This document shows, piece after piece, positions 29,169-38,331 of a stretch of 64,000 bases of DNA (within the stretch, counting starts at the first letter, position 1; each line of letters opens with the position of its first letter). The translations under genes were made by a program, and so were the position numbers. The DNA comes from Bartonella quintana (GTDB taxonomy: Bacteria; Pseudomonadota; Alphaproteobacteria; Rhizobiales; Rhizobiaceae), in assembly GCF_009936175.1 (NCBI RefSeq), contig NZ_AP019773.1:1491001-1555000 (forward strand), given 5' to 3'. The notes under the pieces were generated by a model that was given only the letters and a program-made list of their open reading frames with translations, ran no database searches and was not told the origin of the DNA.

Positions 29169-30725
29169 TTAAAACAATTGAAATTCCTTTTTCGACAAAA
29201 ACGCATCTTCTTCTGTTTTAATCCCTGGATCATCAACATTTAATCGGGTTTTGCTAGATTGCCTTGCACCTTGTTTATTTGTCTGAACACTATGCAAAAG
29301 ATCATTTTTTACAGCAGGAAATTCGTTCAGTAGTTTATCTTCAACAACAACATTTTTGCCCATAATATCGTTTTTGTCTTCTTGGCTTTTTTTTGTCAGT
29401 ACAATAGTGTTGTCAGTCTCTAATGTGAGAGGAGGTAGACTGGGAGGCGCTTTCCATTCGAAACACCCTAAGCGCCCACTTATTGGAGAAACTGGTAACC
29501 AAGAAGAAAAAATGGTACCGTCACACATCCATACCGGATCACGCTCAGCACGCAACGCCAAAGAAAGCCATTGCCGCACTGCCGCCTGATTATTCCCCTG
29601 AGCTTCTTCAATATCTGCGAGCAACAAATAAACACTTTCCCGCCGATGATACTGAAGTGCTTTTTGTGCCTGTTCTCTCGCCAATACCCTTTCACCGGCA
29701 TCAAGAGCAGCTTTAGCAACGAGGAAAGCCGATTCAAACGTGTCTTTACTGTAAGAAGCAAGTGCCTTAGCTTTTTTCAACCGCCCAACAGCTCCTTCTT
29801 CTCTTTCAAGATAAAGTGCTCCCAAATCAGGATGAGGGTTTTTCTGCCAAGCCGCAATAATCATTTTATCAGCTTTACGCGTTTCATTGAGTTTATAAAG
29901 GATATCGGCCGCAATCACTGTTATAGGCACAAAATCAGGCACGAGTTTATGTGCTTTTAAAATAACTTTACGCGCATCTGTAGGATGCGTCCTAAACAGA
30001 TGAAGTGCCTGCCCACTTAACAGCAAAGCTTGTACATGTTGACGCTCTGGAGTTGAGCGAACAGAACGTGGTAAAACTTTTTGTGCCCGTTCAAAAACAT
30101 CAAGTGCTTTGTCCCACCTACCTTGCGCACTCAACCGATCAAGCACTAATTGATAAGCCCACAAAAGTGCTGGCGATAAAGCTAGTGCTTCTTGTGCATA
30201 TTGCTGCGCTGCTTCATAAGCATTGGCCTTCATAGCTTCATGAAATAAACCATAAAGCCCTGCCAATTTTGTCGGTGTTTCTTTTCTCATTTCCTCATAA
30301 AGACTAATGGCACGCGCAGAATTATTTTGCAAAGATAAGGCTTGAGCTTGTAAAAGCTTAACCAAGGGCTCTTGCTTGCCTGCAAGGTATTTTACAACAC
30401 GTGCCTCCATTTTTTTAGCTGCAACACCATCGCCAGCAAAAGCTGCAAGAACCCCCTGGGAAAGAGCTTCATAACCGAGCTTTTGACCGCGTTTATAAAA
30501 ATAATTGGAGAGGGTGCCAGGTAGGGAAAAAAGGACAGACAAAAGCCACCATAAAAACACCAAAATTCCAAGAAATAAAATGAGCACACTTAAGAGCGTC
30601 AACAGTGAAATAGAAAATCGAAAGTGCAAAAACGTTATGATCAAAACATCATTGTGATTAGCAACCCACCCAAAAGCCAAGCCTAACATACATACACCAA
30701 AAGTGTAAATCAAAACACGTGTCAT
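29169..30725 (-). CDS. hemY: HemY-like membrane TPR protein
   Basis: A 518-residue protein with two N-terminal membrane helices (about 3-20 and 38-65), the HemY_N region, followed by tetratricopeptide-like repeats to about residue 410. The C-terminal tail is hydrophilic. HemY proteins are encoded at the end of hem operons, but their biochemical role is unsettled; this is not protoporphyrinogen oxidase. I chose the ATG at 30725, which lies 7 bases after the stop of the mitofilin-like gene and has AGG upstream. It is retained although hemC and hemD are absent from this locus. Confidence 0.85.
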   Translation of the reverse strand: MTRVLIYTFGVCMLGLAFGWVANHNDVLIITFLHFRFSISLLTLLSVLILFLGILVFLWWLLSVLFSLPGTLSNYFYKRGQKLGYEALSQGVLAAFAGDGVAAKKMEARVVKYLAGKQEPLVKLLQAQALSLQNNSARAISLYEEMRKETPTKLAGLYGLFHEAMKANAYEAAQQYAQEALALSPALLWAYQLVLDRLSAQGRWDKALDVFERAQKVLPRSVRSTPERQHVQALLLSGQALHLFRTHPTDARKVILKAHKLVPDFVPITVIAADILYKLNETRKADKMIIAAWQKNPHPDLGALYLEREEGAVGRLKKAKALASYSKDTFESAFLVAKAALDAGERVLAREQAQKALQYHRRESVYLLLADIEEAQGNNQAAVRQWLSLALRAERDPVWMCDGTIFSSWLPVSPISGRLGCFEWKAPPSLPPLTLETDNTIVLTKKSQEDKNDIMGKNVVVEDKLLNEFPAVKNDLLHSVQTNKQGARQSSKTRLNVDDPGIKTEEDAFLSKKEFQLF

Positions 30726-30732
30726 TTTGAGC

Positions 30733-31905
30733 CTATTTACATTTTTGTTGCGTAGATAGCAGTAATTGCTGAAGAAGATGATGAACAGCAATGTGTCTTT
30801 CAAGTTGGCGAACAAAATCTACCGAAATATCTTTTGCACTTTGGGGCAATGTTTCCCATTCGCTCAAAGCCTTTTTATAATCACCTATTTGAATAGCAAC
30901 TTCCATCCGTGCTGCAATCGCTCCTAGCGTCATACCTTTAACATCTCCAATCGGTCGCGAAATAACCAAACCTTTTATCCATGCAAAAATCCGTTCAAAA
31001 AAACTAGCATCTGGCGCAACAACCTTTTGCGTAGCAACGATTGCATCGGCAACATTGGCAAAATTGGCTGAAAGCTGCGCTGGACTTGGAAGACCTATAG
31101 TGGCTGTTTTTTGCAACAGATCAAGCCCATCGATGGAAGGCGATAATTGCTGTAATATTTTTAATTCGTTGCTATAAGATCCACCGCGCTCTACAGCATT
31201 TTTCAAAGAACTGATAGCAATAAACAGCGCAGTATTCATGTTGTCTTTATCATCACTTTTAGCAGTAATCTCTTTCTCTATGGTCTCTAATTGTTGTTTT
31301 AACGCAGCAAGACTGTTTGCGTTGCTCTGTCCAGCGGACAAAGCCTTTTCCACATCTTTTGGAACTTCAACTAAAGTTTGTATAGACTCTTCAAGATCAC
31401 TTACCTTTTCCTCTAAAGCTGCAAAGGCTTTTCTACTGTCTTCTTTCGGTGCTTGATCATCTTGAACAATTTTAACCTTTTGTGATGAAAAAGAAGAAAG
31501 CTCTGTTTTCAACCTATTCATTTCTTGAAGCACATGCCTCAATTGCCGCATTGTTTCTTCACTTTGGTTTTTTGCGGTTTCAGCAATCTGTAACGCTTTC
31601 TCCTCTCCAGCATGATTATCCATAAAAGCAGAAGAAAGCAAACCCGCCCATTGAAGTCCCATCAAAAGACCCAAAGTGATAAGACCACCAAAAATTCCTG
31701 AAATTGGCAAGAAAAGCCAAGTCATGCCCGATATGTGTTTACTCTGTGTACTTTGCTTGCTCTGTTTCTCTGTTACTTCCAATTCTACAGAGTTTTGTGT
31801 TTTTTGCTCTGAATTATGGTTTGCAACTTCATGTTCAATTAAAGGTTTCTTAGGTCGAACACTGGTGTAATGTGGTTTGACTTTCGGTTTTGAAGAATCT
31901 TTCAT
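30733..31905 (-). CDS. Mitofilin-like (COG4223) membrane protein
   Basis: A 390-residue protein with a disordered, charged N-terminus (1-60), one membrane helix near residues 65-85 and a long coiled-coil region (about 95-215), then a globular C-terminal domain. This matches the alphaproteobacterial homologues of mitochondrial mitofilin/Mic60, which are encoded between hemD and hemY and shape the inner membrane. I chose the ATG at 31905; the frame is also open from 31938. hemY follows 7 bases later, so both are co-transcribed. Confidence 0.85.
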   Translation of the reverse strand: MKDSSKPKVKPHYTSVRPKKPLIEHEVANHNSEQKTQNSVELEVTEKQSKQSTQSKHISGMTWLFLPISGIFGGLITLGLLMGLQWAGLLSSAFMDNHAGEEKALQIAETAKNQSEETMRQLRHVLQEMNRLKTELSSFSSQKVKIVQDDQAPKEDSRKAFAALEEKVSDLEESIQTLVEVPKDVEKALSAGQSNANSLAALKQQLETIEKEITAKSDDKDNMNTALFIAISSLKNAVERGGSYSNELKILQQLSPSIDGLDLLQKTATIGLPSPAQLSANFANVADAIVATQKVVAPDASFFERIFAWIKGLVISRPIGDVKGMTLGAIAARMEVAIQIGDYKKALSEWETLPQSAKDISVDFVRQLERHIAVHHLLQQLLLSTQQKCK

Positions 31906-31938
31906 CTTAGTCACTTTTTTGATACTTCTTTTTAACAA

Positions 31939-32285
31939 TAAAATAACAAAATGAAAAAAGCTTTAAAAATTAAACGTTTTTCAAACAGCATAATTTATTT
32001 TACACTCTTCTTATCAAGAGTATTTCTTCGCCAAAATTTTCAGGACTGCCTCTTCATTGCAATTACTTACAACTCTATACTTTAATAAACAAGCTTTTGA
32101 AAACATATAAACGGTTTATATTGAAAAACATAACTTAACTTTTTGTCAACAGAGCAATTCTTTTAAAGAAAGAATCAAAATTAATTTTTTTATAGAGGGA
32201 TCAATTTTAAGAGAAGTTCTTTGCATCTTTACCTGTCCATGCTACCCACACATGAAAGAAGCTTAAACATAAGGTTTTGTCTAAA
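31939..32285. other. Gap where hemC and hemD lie in related genomes
   Basis: About 340 AT-rich bases between the divergent mitofilin-like and tsaD genes. I see no hemC or hemD remnant in any frame. The promoters of both flanking genes must be here. Confidence 0.6.
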
Positions 32286-33380
32286 ATGCGCCTATTGGGA
32301 ATAGAAACAAGTTGTGATGAAACTGCTGCTGCTGTTATTGAACATAATATTGAAGGAAACAGCCAAATTCTTTCCAATATTGTTTGGAGCCAAACGGATA
32401 ATCATGCACCTTACGGCGGTGTGGTTCCTGAAATTGCTGCTCGTGCCCATGTTGAAATTCTCGATGATTTAATTCTGAAAGCTCTTACCGACGCTCATAC
32501 AAAATTGAAAGACATTGATGCCATTGCGGTCACAAGTGGTCCTGGTTTGATAGGAGGACTTTTAGTAGGCGTTATGAGTGCAAAAGCGCTGTCTCTTGCC
32601 ACTGGAAAACCTTTTATTGCTGTCAATCATCTGGAAGGACATGCTTTAACAGCCGTGCTAACGCATAATGTTGCTTTTCCCTATTTATTGCTTTTAGTTT
32701 CAGGTGGCCATACACAAACAATCCTTGTGCATGAAGTGGGCAATTACCAACGTTTAGGAACCACCATTGATGATGCATTGGGAGAAGCTTTTGATAAAAC
32801 AGCAAAACTCTTAGGCCTTCCTTACCCTGGCGGCCCAGCACTTGAAAAGGCAGCTTTGTTGGGTGATAAAAATCGTATTTCTCTTCCACGACCTTTGAAA
32901 GGTGAAAAACGATTAGATTTTTCTTTTTCCGGTCTCAAAACTGCTGTCCGACAAGCCGCGACAGCTATGTCCCCTCTTACAGAAAACGATGTTGCTGACA
33001 TTGCAGCAAGTTTTCAAGCAGCCGTTACCGATACAGTGTATGATCGCGTTCATTTGGCTTTGCAGTACTTTACCCATCAGTATCCACTCTCTCATTACAA
33101 AGGGCGCCGTCCTCCTGCTTTAGTTGTCGCAGGCGGAGTAGCAGCAAACCAAGCCATTCGATTGACACTACAAGAACTTGCACACCAACATGGCTTTGAA
33201 TTTATAGCGCCCCCTCTTTCCTTGTGTACCGACAATGCTGCAATGATTGCTTTTGCTGGTGCACAAAAGTTCGCCCGGGGAGAAAAAAATTCCTTTGATA
33301 TTGCCCCTCGCTCACGGTGGCCATTGGATGAAAAAGCTGCTCCTTTAATCGGGACAGGACGCCGTGGAACAAAAGCATAA
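32286..33380 (+). CDS. tsaD: tRNA N6-adenosine threonylcarbamoyltransferase TsaD
   Basis: A 364-residue enzyme transferring the threonylcarbamoyl group to A37 of ANN-reading tRNAs. Visible motifs are [34 protein letters not shown] (metal-binding His near H111/H115 follow in [10 protein letters not shown]), LVSGGHTQ and a C-terminal [11 protein letters not shown], then CTDNAAMIA. The ATG at 32286 gives the usual family start; a TTG three codons upstream lies too close to the AAGG. In Rhizobiales tsaD is divergent from hemC, consistent with the neighbourhood here. Confidence 0.96.
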
Positions 33381-33719
33381 GAAAAACAAACCAACGCTTA
33401 TATTCATCCATAGAACACAAGATAAATCATCATTTGCACTTTATCTGTTATCATTATCACTTATCACTGTAGCCATTTAACCTTTTGGAGACTGATTTCC
33501 TTGCCATATTTTTTCCTACCCAATACCATCATATTGAATGAACTTTCCAAACCAATATAGAAGGAATAGTTGCATTTCGCACGTTTAACGATTGACTTTA
33601 AGCCTACCCTTTGACACACATCCAAGCACCTTTATTTGCTAGCAGTAAACGAAATCAAAACTTCTCCATAGATTATAAAAAATTCCTAGTTTTTTGCCCC
33701 TCACTTTTTAGGAGCATAG
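33381..33719. other. Intergenic region after tsaD
   Basis: About 340 bases without recognisable genes. In related genomes gpsA commonly follows tsaD; I see no trace of its N-terminal GAGSWGTA motif here. Confidence 0.45.
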
Positions 33720-34800
33720 GACGATTGCATCAGAGATGAGCAATCCCATAAAAGGAGAAGTTTTTATCAAAGAGGCGATAGGTGTGAAGCGGTCACGTTT
33801 ATTAAAGGATGCTTCAACAAAGTAGCATTCTTTATAAAAATGTTCACCATCGTTGTGTTGTGCTATTTTGCAGTTTGGTTTGGATGAGAAGAAAGAACAA
33901 GGATGCATTTTGTTTCCTCATCCCTTCTGTTCATGCATCTGAACATAACTTCTATCATCTCCCTAACAACTGGTGTATTTTCCTCTCCATCAACAAACAA
34001 GCTGCTTGGATAACTGCATTCCAGTCCCCTGTTCTTAAGAAGAAAACACAAAGCTTAGCTCAAGGTTATTGACCACAGCAAACAAAGCACTTCAGGGTCA
34101 AATCTTGGCCCTGCTTTTTGCAACATTTCCCTCTCATGCTGCCCTTTCTCTTTCTATAATAGCCCACAATACAATCTATAGTTTCCCACACAGGAAGAAG
34201 TGAGGACAAAGAAAGGTAATATCACTCCTCACAGATTACCATCATAGTTCGTACGCTTAGGAAGAAGCCAGTCTGGCACCATCATTATTTTTGCCAACAA
34301 CCCCCAATGGTGCAGACAGCTCTTGCATTGAGACGGTTCCTAAGAGGCATTTTTACTCTTTTCTTCAATATTTTTATCCACACAGCCAATCCGGCTTGTG
34401 ACGTGGAAGCGAATAGTTTTGTTTGATCCAACATAAACAGGTTTGAAACGAGAGTATCTTAAGTATCTCATGATTATCTTTATAAACAAGATCTTGTACG
34501 AAGTTGATAAGCGCTTCCCAAACTGGATGCCAACGGTTTTTCTAGCACCAACCAGGACTATAACATTGATCGATGGATACTATGCCACTTACCATGGATA
34601 CATGGATACATGGATGCATGGATGCATGGATGTACCTCATTTACCTGACGAAAGGGGAAACTCTCATCCTTGACTTCTGGCTTTTAAAATAAAATGAATG
34701 CTTTCAACAAAAACGGGTAGGGTTTTCAGTACTCACGCCCATCCTAACAGACTTACCATCCGTAAACGGTAAATCTTTTGCTGATTGCTGCACTAAAACA
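33720..34800 (-). repeat. Decayed repeated element, copy B (possible IS5-type transposase relic)
   Basis: Homologous in ordered blocks to copy A at 11120-11815 on the other strand, and about 300-400 bases longer. Pieces are open on the minus strand at 33863-34051 and 33708-33908 in two frames. Joined, they end with FYKECYFVEASF, then a KRDRFTPIASL and KTSPFMGLL series. That pattern (Y-K-x-x-x-x-V-E-x-x-F, then F-x-x-I-A, then K-T) resembles the C-terminal end of IS5-family DDE transposases. The upstream part I do not recognise. Stops and frameshifts show it is dead. Terminal inverted repeats were not found. Confidence 0.5.
34593..34632. repeat. Five tandem 8-bp repeats (CATGGATR)
   Basis: CATGGATA occurs twice, then CATGGATG three times, directly adjacent. 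The array lies inside copy B at a place where copy A has no corresponding sequence, so it expanded after the copies diverged. Confidence 0.9.
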
Positions 34801-34970
34801 CCTAGAAAGCATGGCGTATTCCTTTATCACAATTTTATCATTTCGGAAAAAAGGAAAAAACAAATCGATGATAAGCACTCTTTGTCCCCTTTAAAATCCA
34901 AAATCATTTTTAATAGTGCTATATAGATGTTTGTGATTTGACGAAATAATCTCATAAAAAAGGAGGTCTC

Positions 34971-35399
34971 ATGGCTTATTGGCTTTTTAAATCTGAACCC
35001 CACAAATGGTCATGGAACATGCAGAAGCAAAAAGGTGCTGATGGCGAACAATGGGATGGTGTCCGCAACTATCAAGCCCGCAACAATATGCGCGCCATGA
35101 AATATGGCGATAAAGGTTTTTTTTATCATTCAAATAAAGGATTAGAAATCGTAGGTATTGTAGAAGTCTGTGCTGAAGTACACCCTGATTCTACAACTTC
35201 TGATCCACAGTGGGAATGTGTGGATATCCGTGCTCTGTTTGATATGCCAACCCCTGTTTCACTAAAACAGATCAAAGCTAACCCAAAACTGAAAAATATG
35301 GTCTTAGTCAATGCCAGCCGCTTATCAGTCCAACCTGTGACAAAAGACGAATGGAGAGAAGTCTGTTTGATGGGCAATCTTCATATAGCAACATATTGA
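34971..35399 (+). CDS. EVE domain-containing protein
   Basis: A 142-residue protein that is entirely an EVE domain (PUA-like fold): MAYWLFKSEP..WSW start, W.GVRNYQARNN.R.MK.GD.GFFYHS and IVGI..V..E..PD. EVE/YTH-related domains bind modified bases in nucleic acids; these short proteins are widespread in Alphaproteobacteria and their target is not established. An AAAGGAGG ribosome site lies before the ATG. In Rhizobiales the gene is found a few genes after tsaD, as here. Confidence 0.92.
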   Translation: MAYWLFKSEPHKWSWNMQKQKGADGEQWDGVRNYQARNNMRAMKYGDKGFFYHSNKGLEIVGIVEVCAEVHPDSTTSDPQWECVDIRALFDMPTPVSLKQIKANPKLKNMVLVNASRLSVQPVTKDEWREVCLMGNLHIATY

Positions 35400-35562
35400 T
35401 TCATAATAATACATAATTTGATATTGAATGAAAGCAACAAATGCAGCAATATTTTTTTGTTTTTATTCTTTCTCTTCAGAACAAAAAATCATTTACTTTC
35501 ATGTTACAAGAGAGAGTAATGTACGGAAAAAACTGTTTGAGAACAGATCCAATATAGCTCTT

Positions 35563-35940
35563 ATGAATCGTTTAAATGCAAGAGAAGAAAGCACCATCCG
35601 GAGTTGAAAAATACAACAATAGCACCGCCACAGTCTGTTACTACATTAAGCGCAAGGATGGTGGCGCTTCATGGATTTTACATTTTATGCCATTCATAGA
35701 CAGTACCGAAAGATAACATTGGGTGCAAATTGAGATGCTTAAGTAGGTATTTAAATAAGCAGCAAAACAGCGTGCTATTCTTCGAGAAGAGATGATCCGC
35801 TCATAGGAAAGTGACAAGCAAAAACCTGAAACCTGGGTCATTAATCTTCATTGTTTAAAAGATATTTCCTTTGAAAAGCTTTTGAAAACCATAAAGCAGA
35901 ATTAAAAGAAGATGGTAAAAGTGGAAATGCTTTCATCCTA
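35563..35940 (+). pseudogene. Phage-type integrase relic 1
   Basis: Pieces in shifting frames resemble the N-terminal half of P4-like tyrosine integrases (DUF4102 arm-binding type): an MNRLNAR start, YYIKRKDGGASWIL, AAKQRAILREEMI (cf. AR.ILREG.DPI), then LKDI.FEKL...KAELKEDGKSG, where relatives read ESRKAELKGDGKAGRW. Stops interrupt every frame and the catalytic domain is missing. It shares its upstream 40 bases and several blocks with relic 2 at 54370. Confidence 0.7.
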
Positions 35941-36578
35941 AACAATAATTTTAGTCCGTCGGCTAATATGCGGCAAAAGGCGTTCTAGATCACAATGAAC
36001 GAGCGCAATATATCTTTCTGTTGGCGTGTATATTTTCTCGTGCTAAATGCATAAAATAGCACTCCCTTTTGCCATTTTCCGCCCTCTATCTACCTATTTC
36101 AATCCAAAACAAAGACAATTTCATAAAAACCATTTTCACGATGCATTTTTTAGCACTATTACAATAAGGAAGACGTACCAAACGATTATAATTGGCATCA
36201 CCATTCGCATCACACCAACCATCCTATGCTCGAATACGGCGAAAAAGCAAAACGGAACGTGAGAAAAAATAATAAGAATTGCCACGAAATCCTCTCCTAA
36301 AAAACGCATATGTGCCAAAAAGATGTTGCACTGTTCACCTTCGCGCTTAAAAGCAGAAATACCGGTCCACCCTAAAGCACAAAAAAATGATTTTGACCAA
36401 CGCACAAAATGCCACGTTCACAATGACCTGCTTATCGGCGAACAATCATAAAATGAACAAAAGTTTGTTTTTTATAGGATTCCTTTTCTAATTTTCCTTG
36501 CATGAAATCTCATTTTTCATGAAACTACTCTAAATCTCAACCAGTCGGTGCATTAATAGACCTTTATAAGGAAAAAAA
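35941..36578. other. Gap between integrase relic and the CenR-like gene
   Basis: About 640 bases. A minus-strand open stretch at 36136-36405 encodes a hydrophobic 89-residue peptide that I do not recognise, and I do not call it a gene. The promoter of the response regulator should lie at the right end. Confidence 0.4.
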
Positions 36579-37262
36579 ATGAATTATTATAATCTTTTAA
36601 TTGTTGAAAATGATGATGATTTGCGCCCTATGCTGGTAGAACAGTTGCAAATTCACAAAGAATTTAAAGTTTTCCAAGCGAAGACAGCTGAAGCAGGGAT
36701 TAAAATAGCCCAAGAAGAAAATGTTGATCTGGCCATTTTGGGTACTGAACTTCCTGATCTTGCTAGCCATAAAGCCGTTAAAAAATTTCGCAATCAAGGA
36801 TTTCGCGCCCCCATTATCATGATTACGAACTATGATACAGATTGCGACACCATTTTAGATCTTGAAGAAGGTGCCAATGATTATGTAACAAAACCCTTTC
36901 GTTTTGCAGTACTGTTGGCGCGGATTCGCGCCCAATTACGCCAATATGAGCAAAATGAAGATGCTGTTTTTTGTATTGGTCCTTATATTTTTAAACCTGG
37001 ACAAAAACTCCTCATTGATCAGCAAGACAATAAAATTCGCCTCACAGAAAAAGAGGCTGCGATTCTTAAATATCTATCTTGCAACAACGACAAAATCGTC
37101 AATCGTGAAACACTTTTAGAACAGATTTGGGGCTATAATGAAAACATTGTTACCCACACGTTAGAAACCCATATTTATCGTTTGCGACAAAAAATCGAAA
37201 AAGATCCTTCCAATGCACAAATTCTCATTACAGATCAAAACGGATATCGTCTTAATATTTAA
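36579..37262 (+). CDS. OmpR-family response regulator, CenR-like, lacking the phosphoacceptor Asp
   Basis: A 227-residue protein with an N-terminal receiver domain (1-115) and a C-terminal winged-helix domain (about 130-225). The linker [24 protein letters not shown] and the end [19 protein letters not shown] match the alphaproteobacterial CenR/OtpR group, which controls envelope integrity. Normally the third strand ends in a phosphorylated Asp (D-V-x-LPDMDG); here it reads [12 protein letters not shown], with Gly55 at that position (codon GGT). The acidic pocket (E10, D12, D13) and the Lys of TKPF remain. The protein may therefore act without phosphorylation. AAGGAAAAA precedes the ATG. No kinase gene is adjacent. 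Confidence 0.85.
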   Translation: MNYYNLLIVENDDDLRPMLVEQLQIHKEFKVFQAKTAEAGIKIAQEENVDLAILGTELPDLASHKAVKKFRNQGFRAPIIMITNYDTDCDTILDLEEGANDYVTKPFRFAVLLARIRAQLRQYEQNEDAVFCIGPYIFKPGQKLLIDQQDNKIRLTEKEAAILKYLSCNNDKIVNRETLLEQIWGYNENIVTHTLETHIYRLRQKIEKDPSNAQILITDQNGYRLNI

Positions 37263-37336
37263 GTTTATCCAAAGTTACCGCTTCAACAACGATTTGCGAT
37301 ACCTTTAATTTTTCTTCTCTGAAAGCAAAATAAAAC

Positions 37337-38101
37337 TCAAGACGAGAGAGAACTCTCACACGCTTGTGGCGACAACGCAGGCATAAAAACACGCCGCGAC
37401 TGGCGACGCTGCACAAGCAAACCTTGATAAACATGTTTCCGCGCTTGACAGATTAAAAGTCCACCAAAATAAGGCAAAAGATAACGTGAAAATGGTTCAT
37501 AAAGAAATGAAAACAACCGTGAGACATAACCCGAAGAAGGCATATAATGAACAACTTCTTGTACTGGACCAGAAATAAAATGCGTTTTTTCAAACAAACG
37601 CGCCATTTGTTGTCGACTATAAGGTTCACCATAACCAAAGGGTGTACAACCATTACGCGCCCAAAAGCCGGAGCGATTAGGAACAATAACGATCAAGTGG
37701 CCATTGGGAGCTAAAACACGCCATATTTCATGCAGTGTTTCGAATGAATTTTCTGTATATTCAAGTGCATGTATCAACAAAATACAATCAATCGAAGCAT
37801 CAGGAAGTGGTAAATTTTCTTCAAAAACAAGTGCTGTAGCAACCTTATCGGCACAAGGCCAAGGTAAAGCACCTTGACAAGCTGGCATAAAAGCGAAACA
37901 TTGTTGTGCACGTGCCCGCACCGCAGAAAGATAAGGAAGTGCATAACCAAACCCCATGACCCTTTTACCATTCAGATCCGGCCAACACAAATTTAATTTA
38001 TCACACAGTGTTTCCTGTACACGCTTACCAAGAGCAGAAGCATAAAAATCTTTAAGTGTGACTATATCCAACTCAACATACCGTGTAGAAAAAAAATTCA
38101 A
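37337..38101 (-). CDS. Class I SAM-dependent methyltransferase
   Basis: A 254-residue protein with a Rossmann-like methyltransferase core. Motif I is degenerate (VMGFGYALPYL rather than LDLGCG), while the post-I acidic region and motif IV (LPLPDASIDCILLIHALEY) and ...LHEIWRVLAPNGHLIVIVPN are clear. The C-terminal part has an aromatic-rich region and a basic tail. The group belongs to the Methyltransf_11-like proteins; the substrate is unknown. In Rhizobiales a similar gene often lies by gloB, which is not seen here. It converges with the CenR-like gene. Confidence 0.8.
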   Translation of the reverse strand: MNFFSTRYVELDIVTLKDFYASALGKRVQETLCDKLNLCWPDLNGKRVMGFGYALPYLSAVRARAQQCFAFMPACQGALPWPCADKVATALVFEENLPLPDASIDCILLIHALEYTENSFETLHEIWRVLAPNGHLIVIVPNRSGFWARNGCTPFGYGEPYSRQQMARLFEKTHFISGPVQEVVHYMPSSGYVSRLFSFLYEPFSRYLLPYFGGLLICQARKHVYQGLLVQRRQSRRVFMPALSPQACESSLSS

Positions 38102-38331
38102 ATATCACAGGTTTTAATATACCCCACTTATATGGACCTTTGCCTTTTCTCCGCAATAGCGAAAACTTTAGTATTTCATATTTTAAACCCAAATGACTCC
38201 AAAAGCAGCAGAATGTTTCTCCGATCATTTCACTAAACGCACTTTGATGGTATTTCTATCTTAAGACTTGCATCCCATAAAGGTTTTCAATGTACTATTT
38301 TTTACATTGATAAAGACAAAAAACAAAATGG

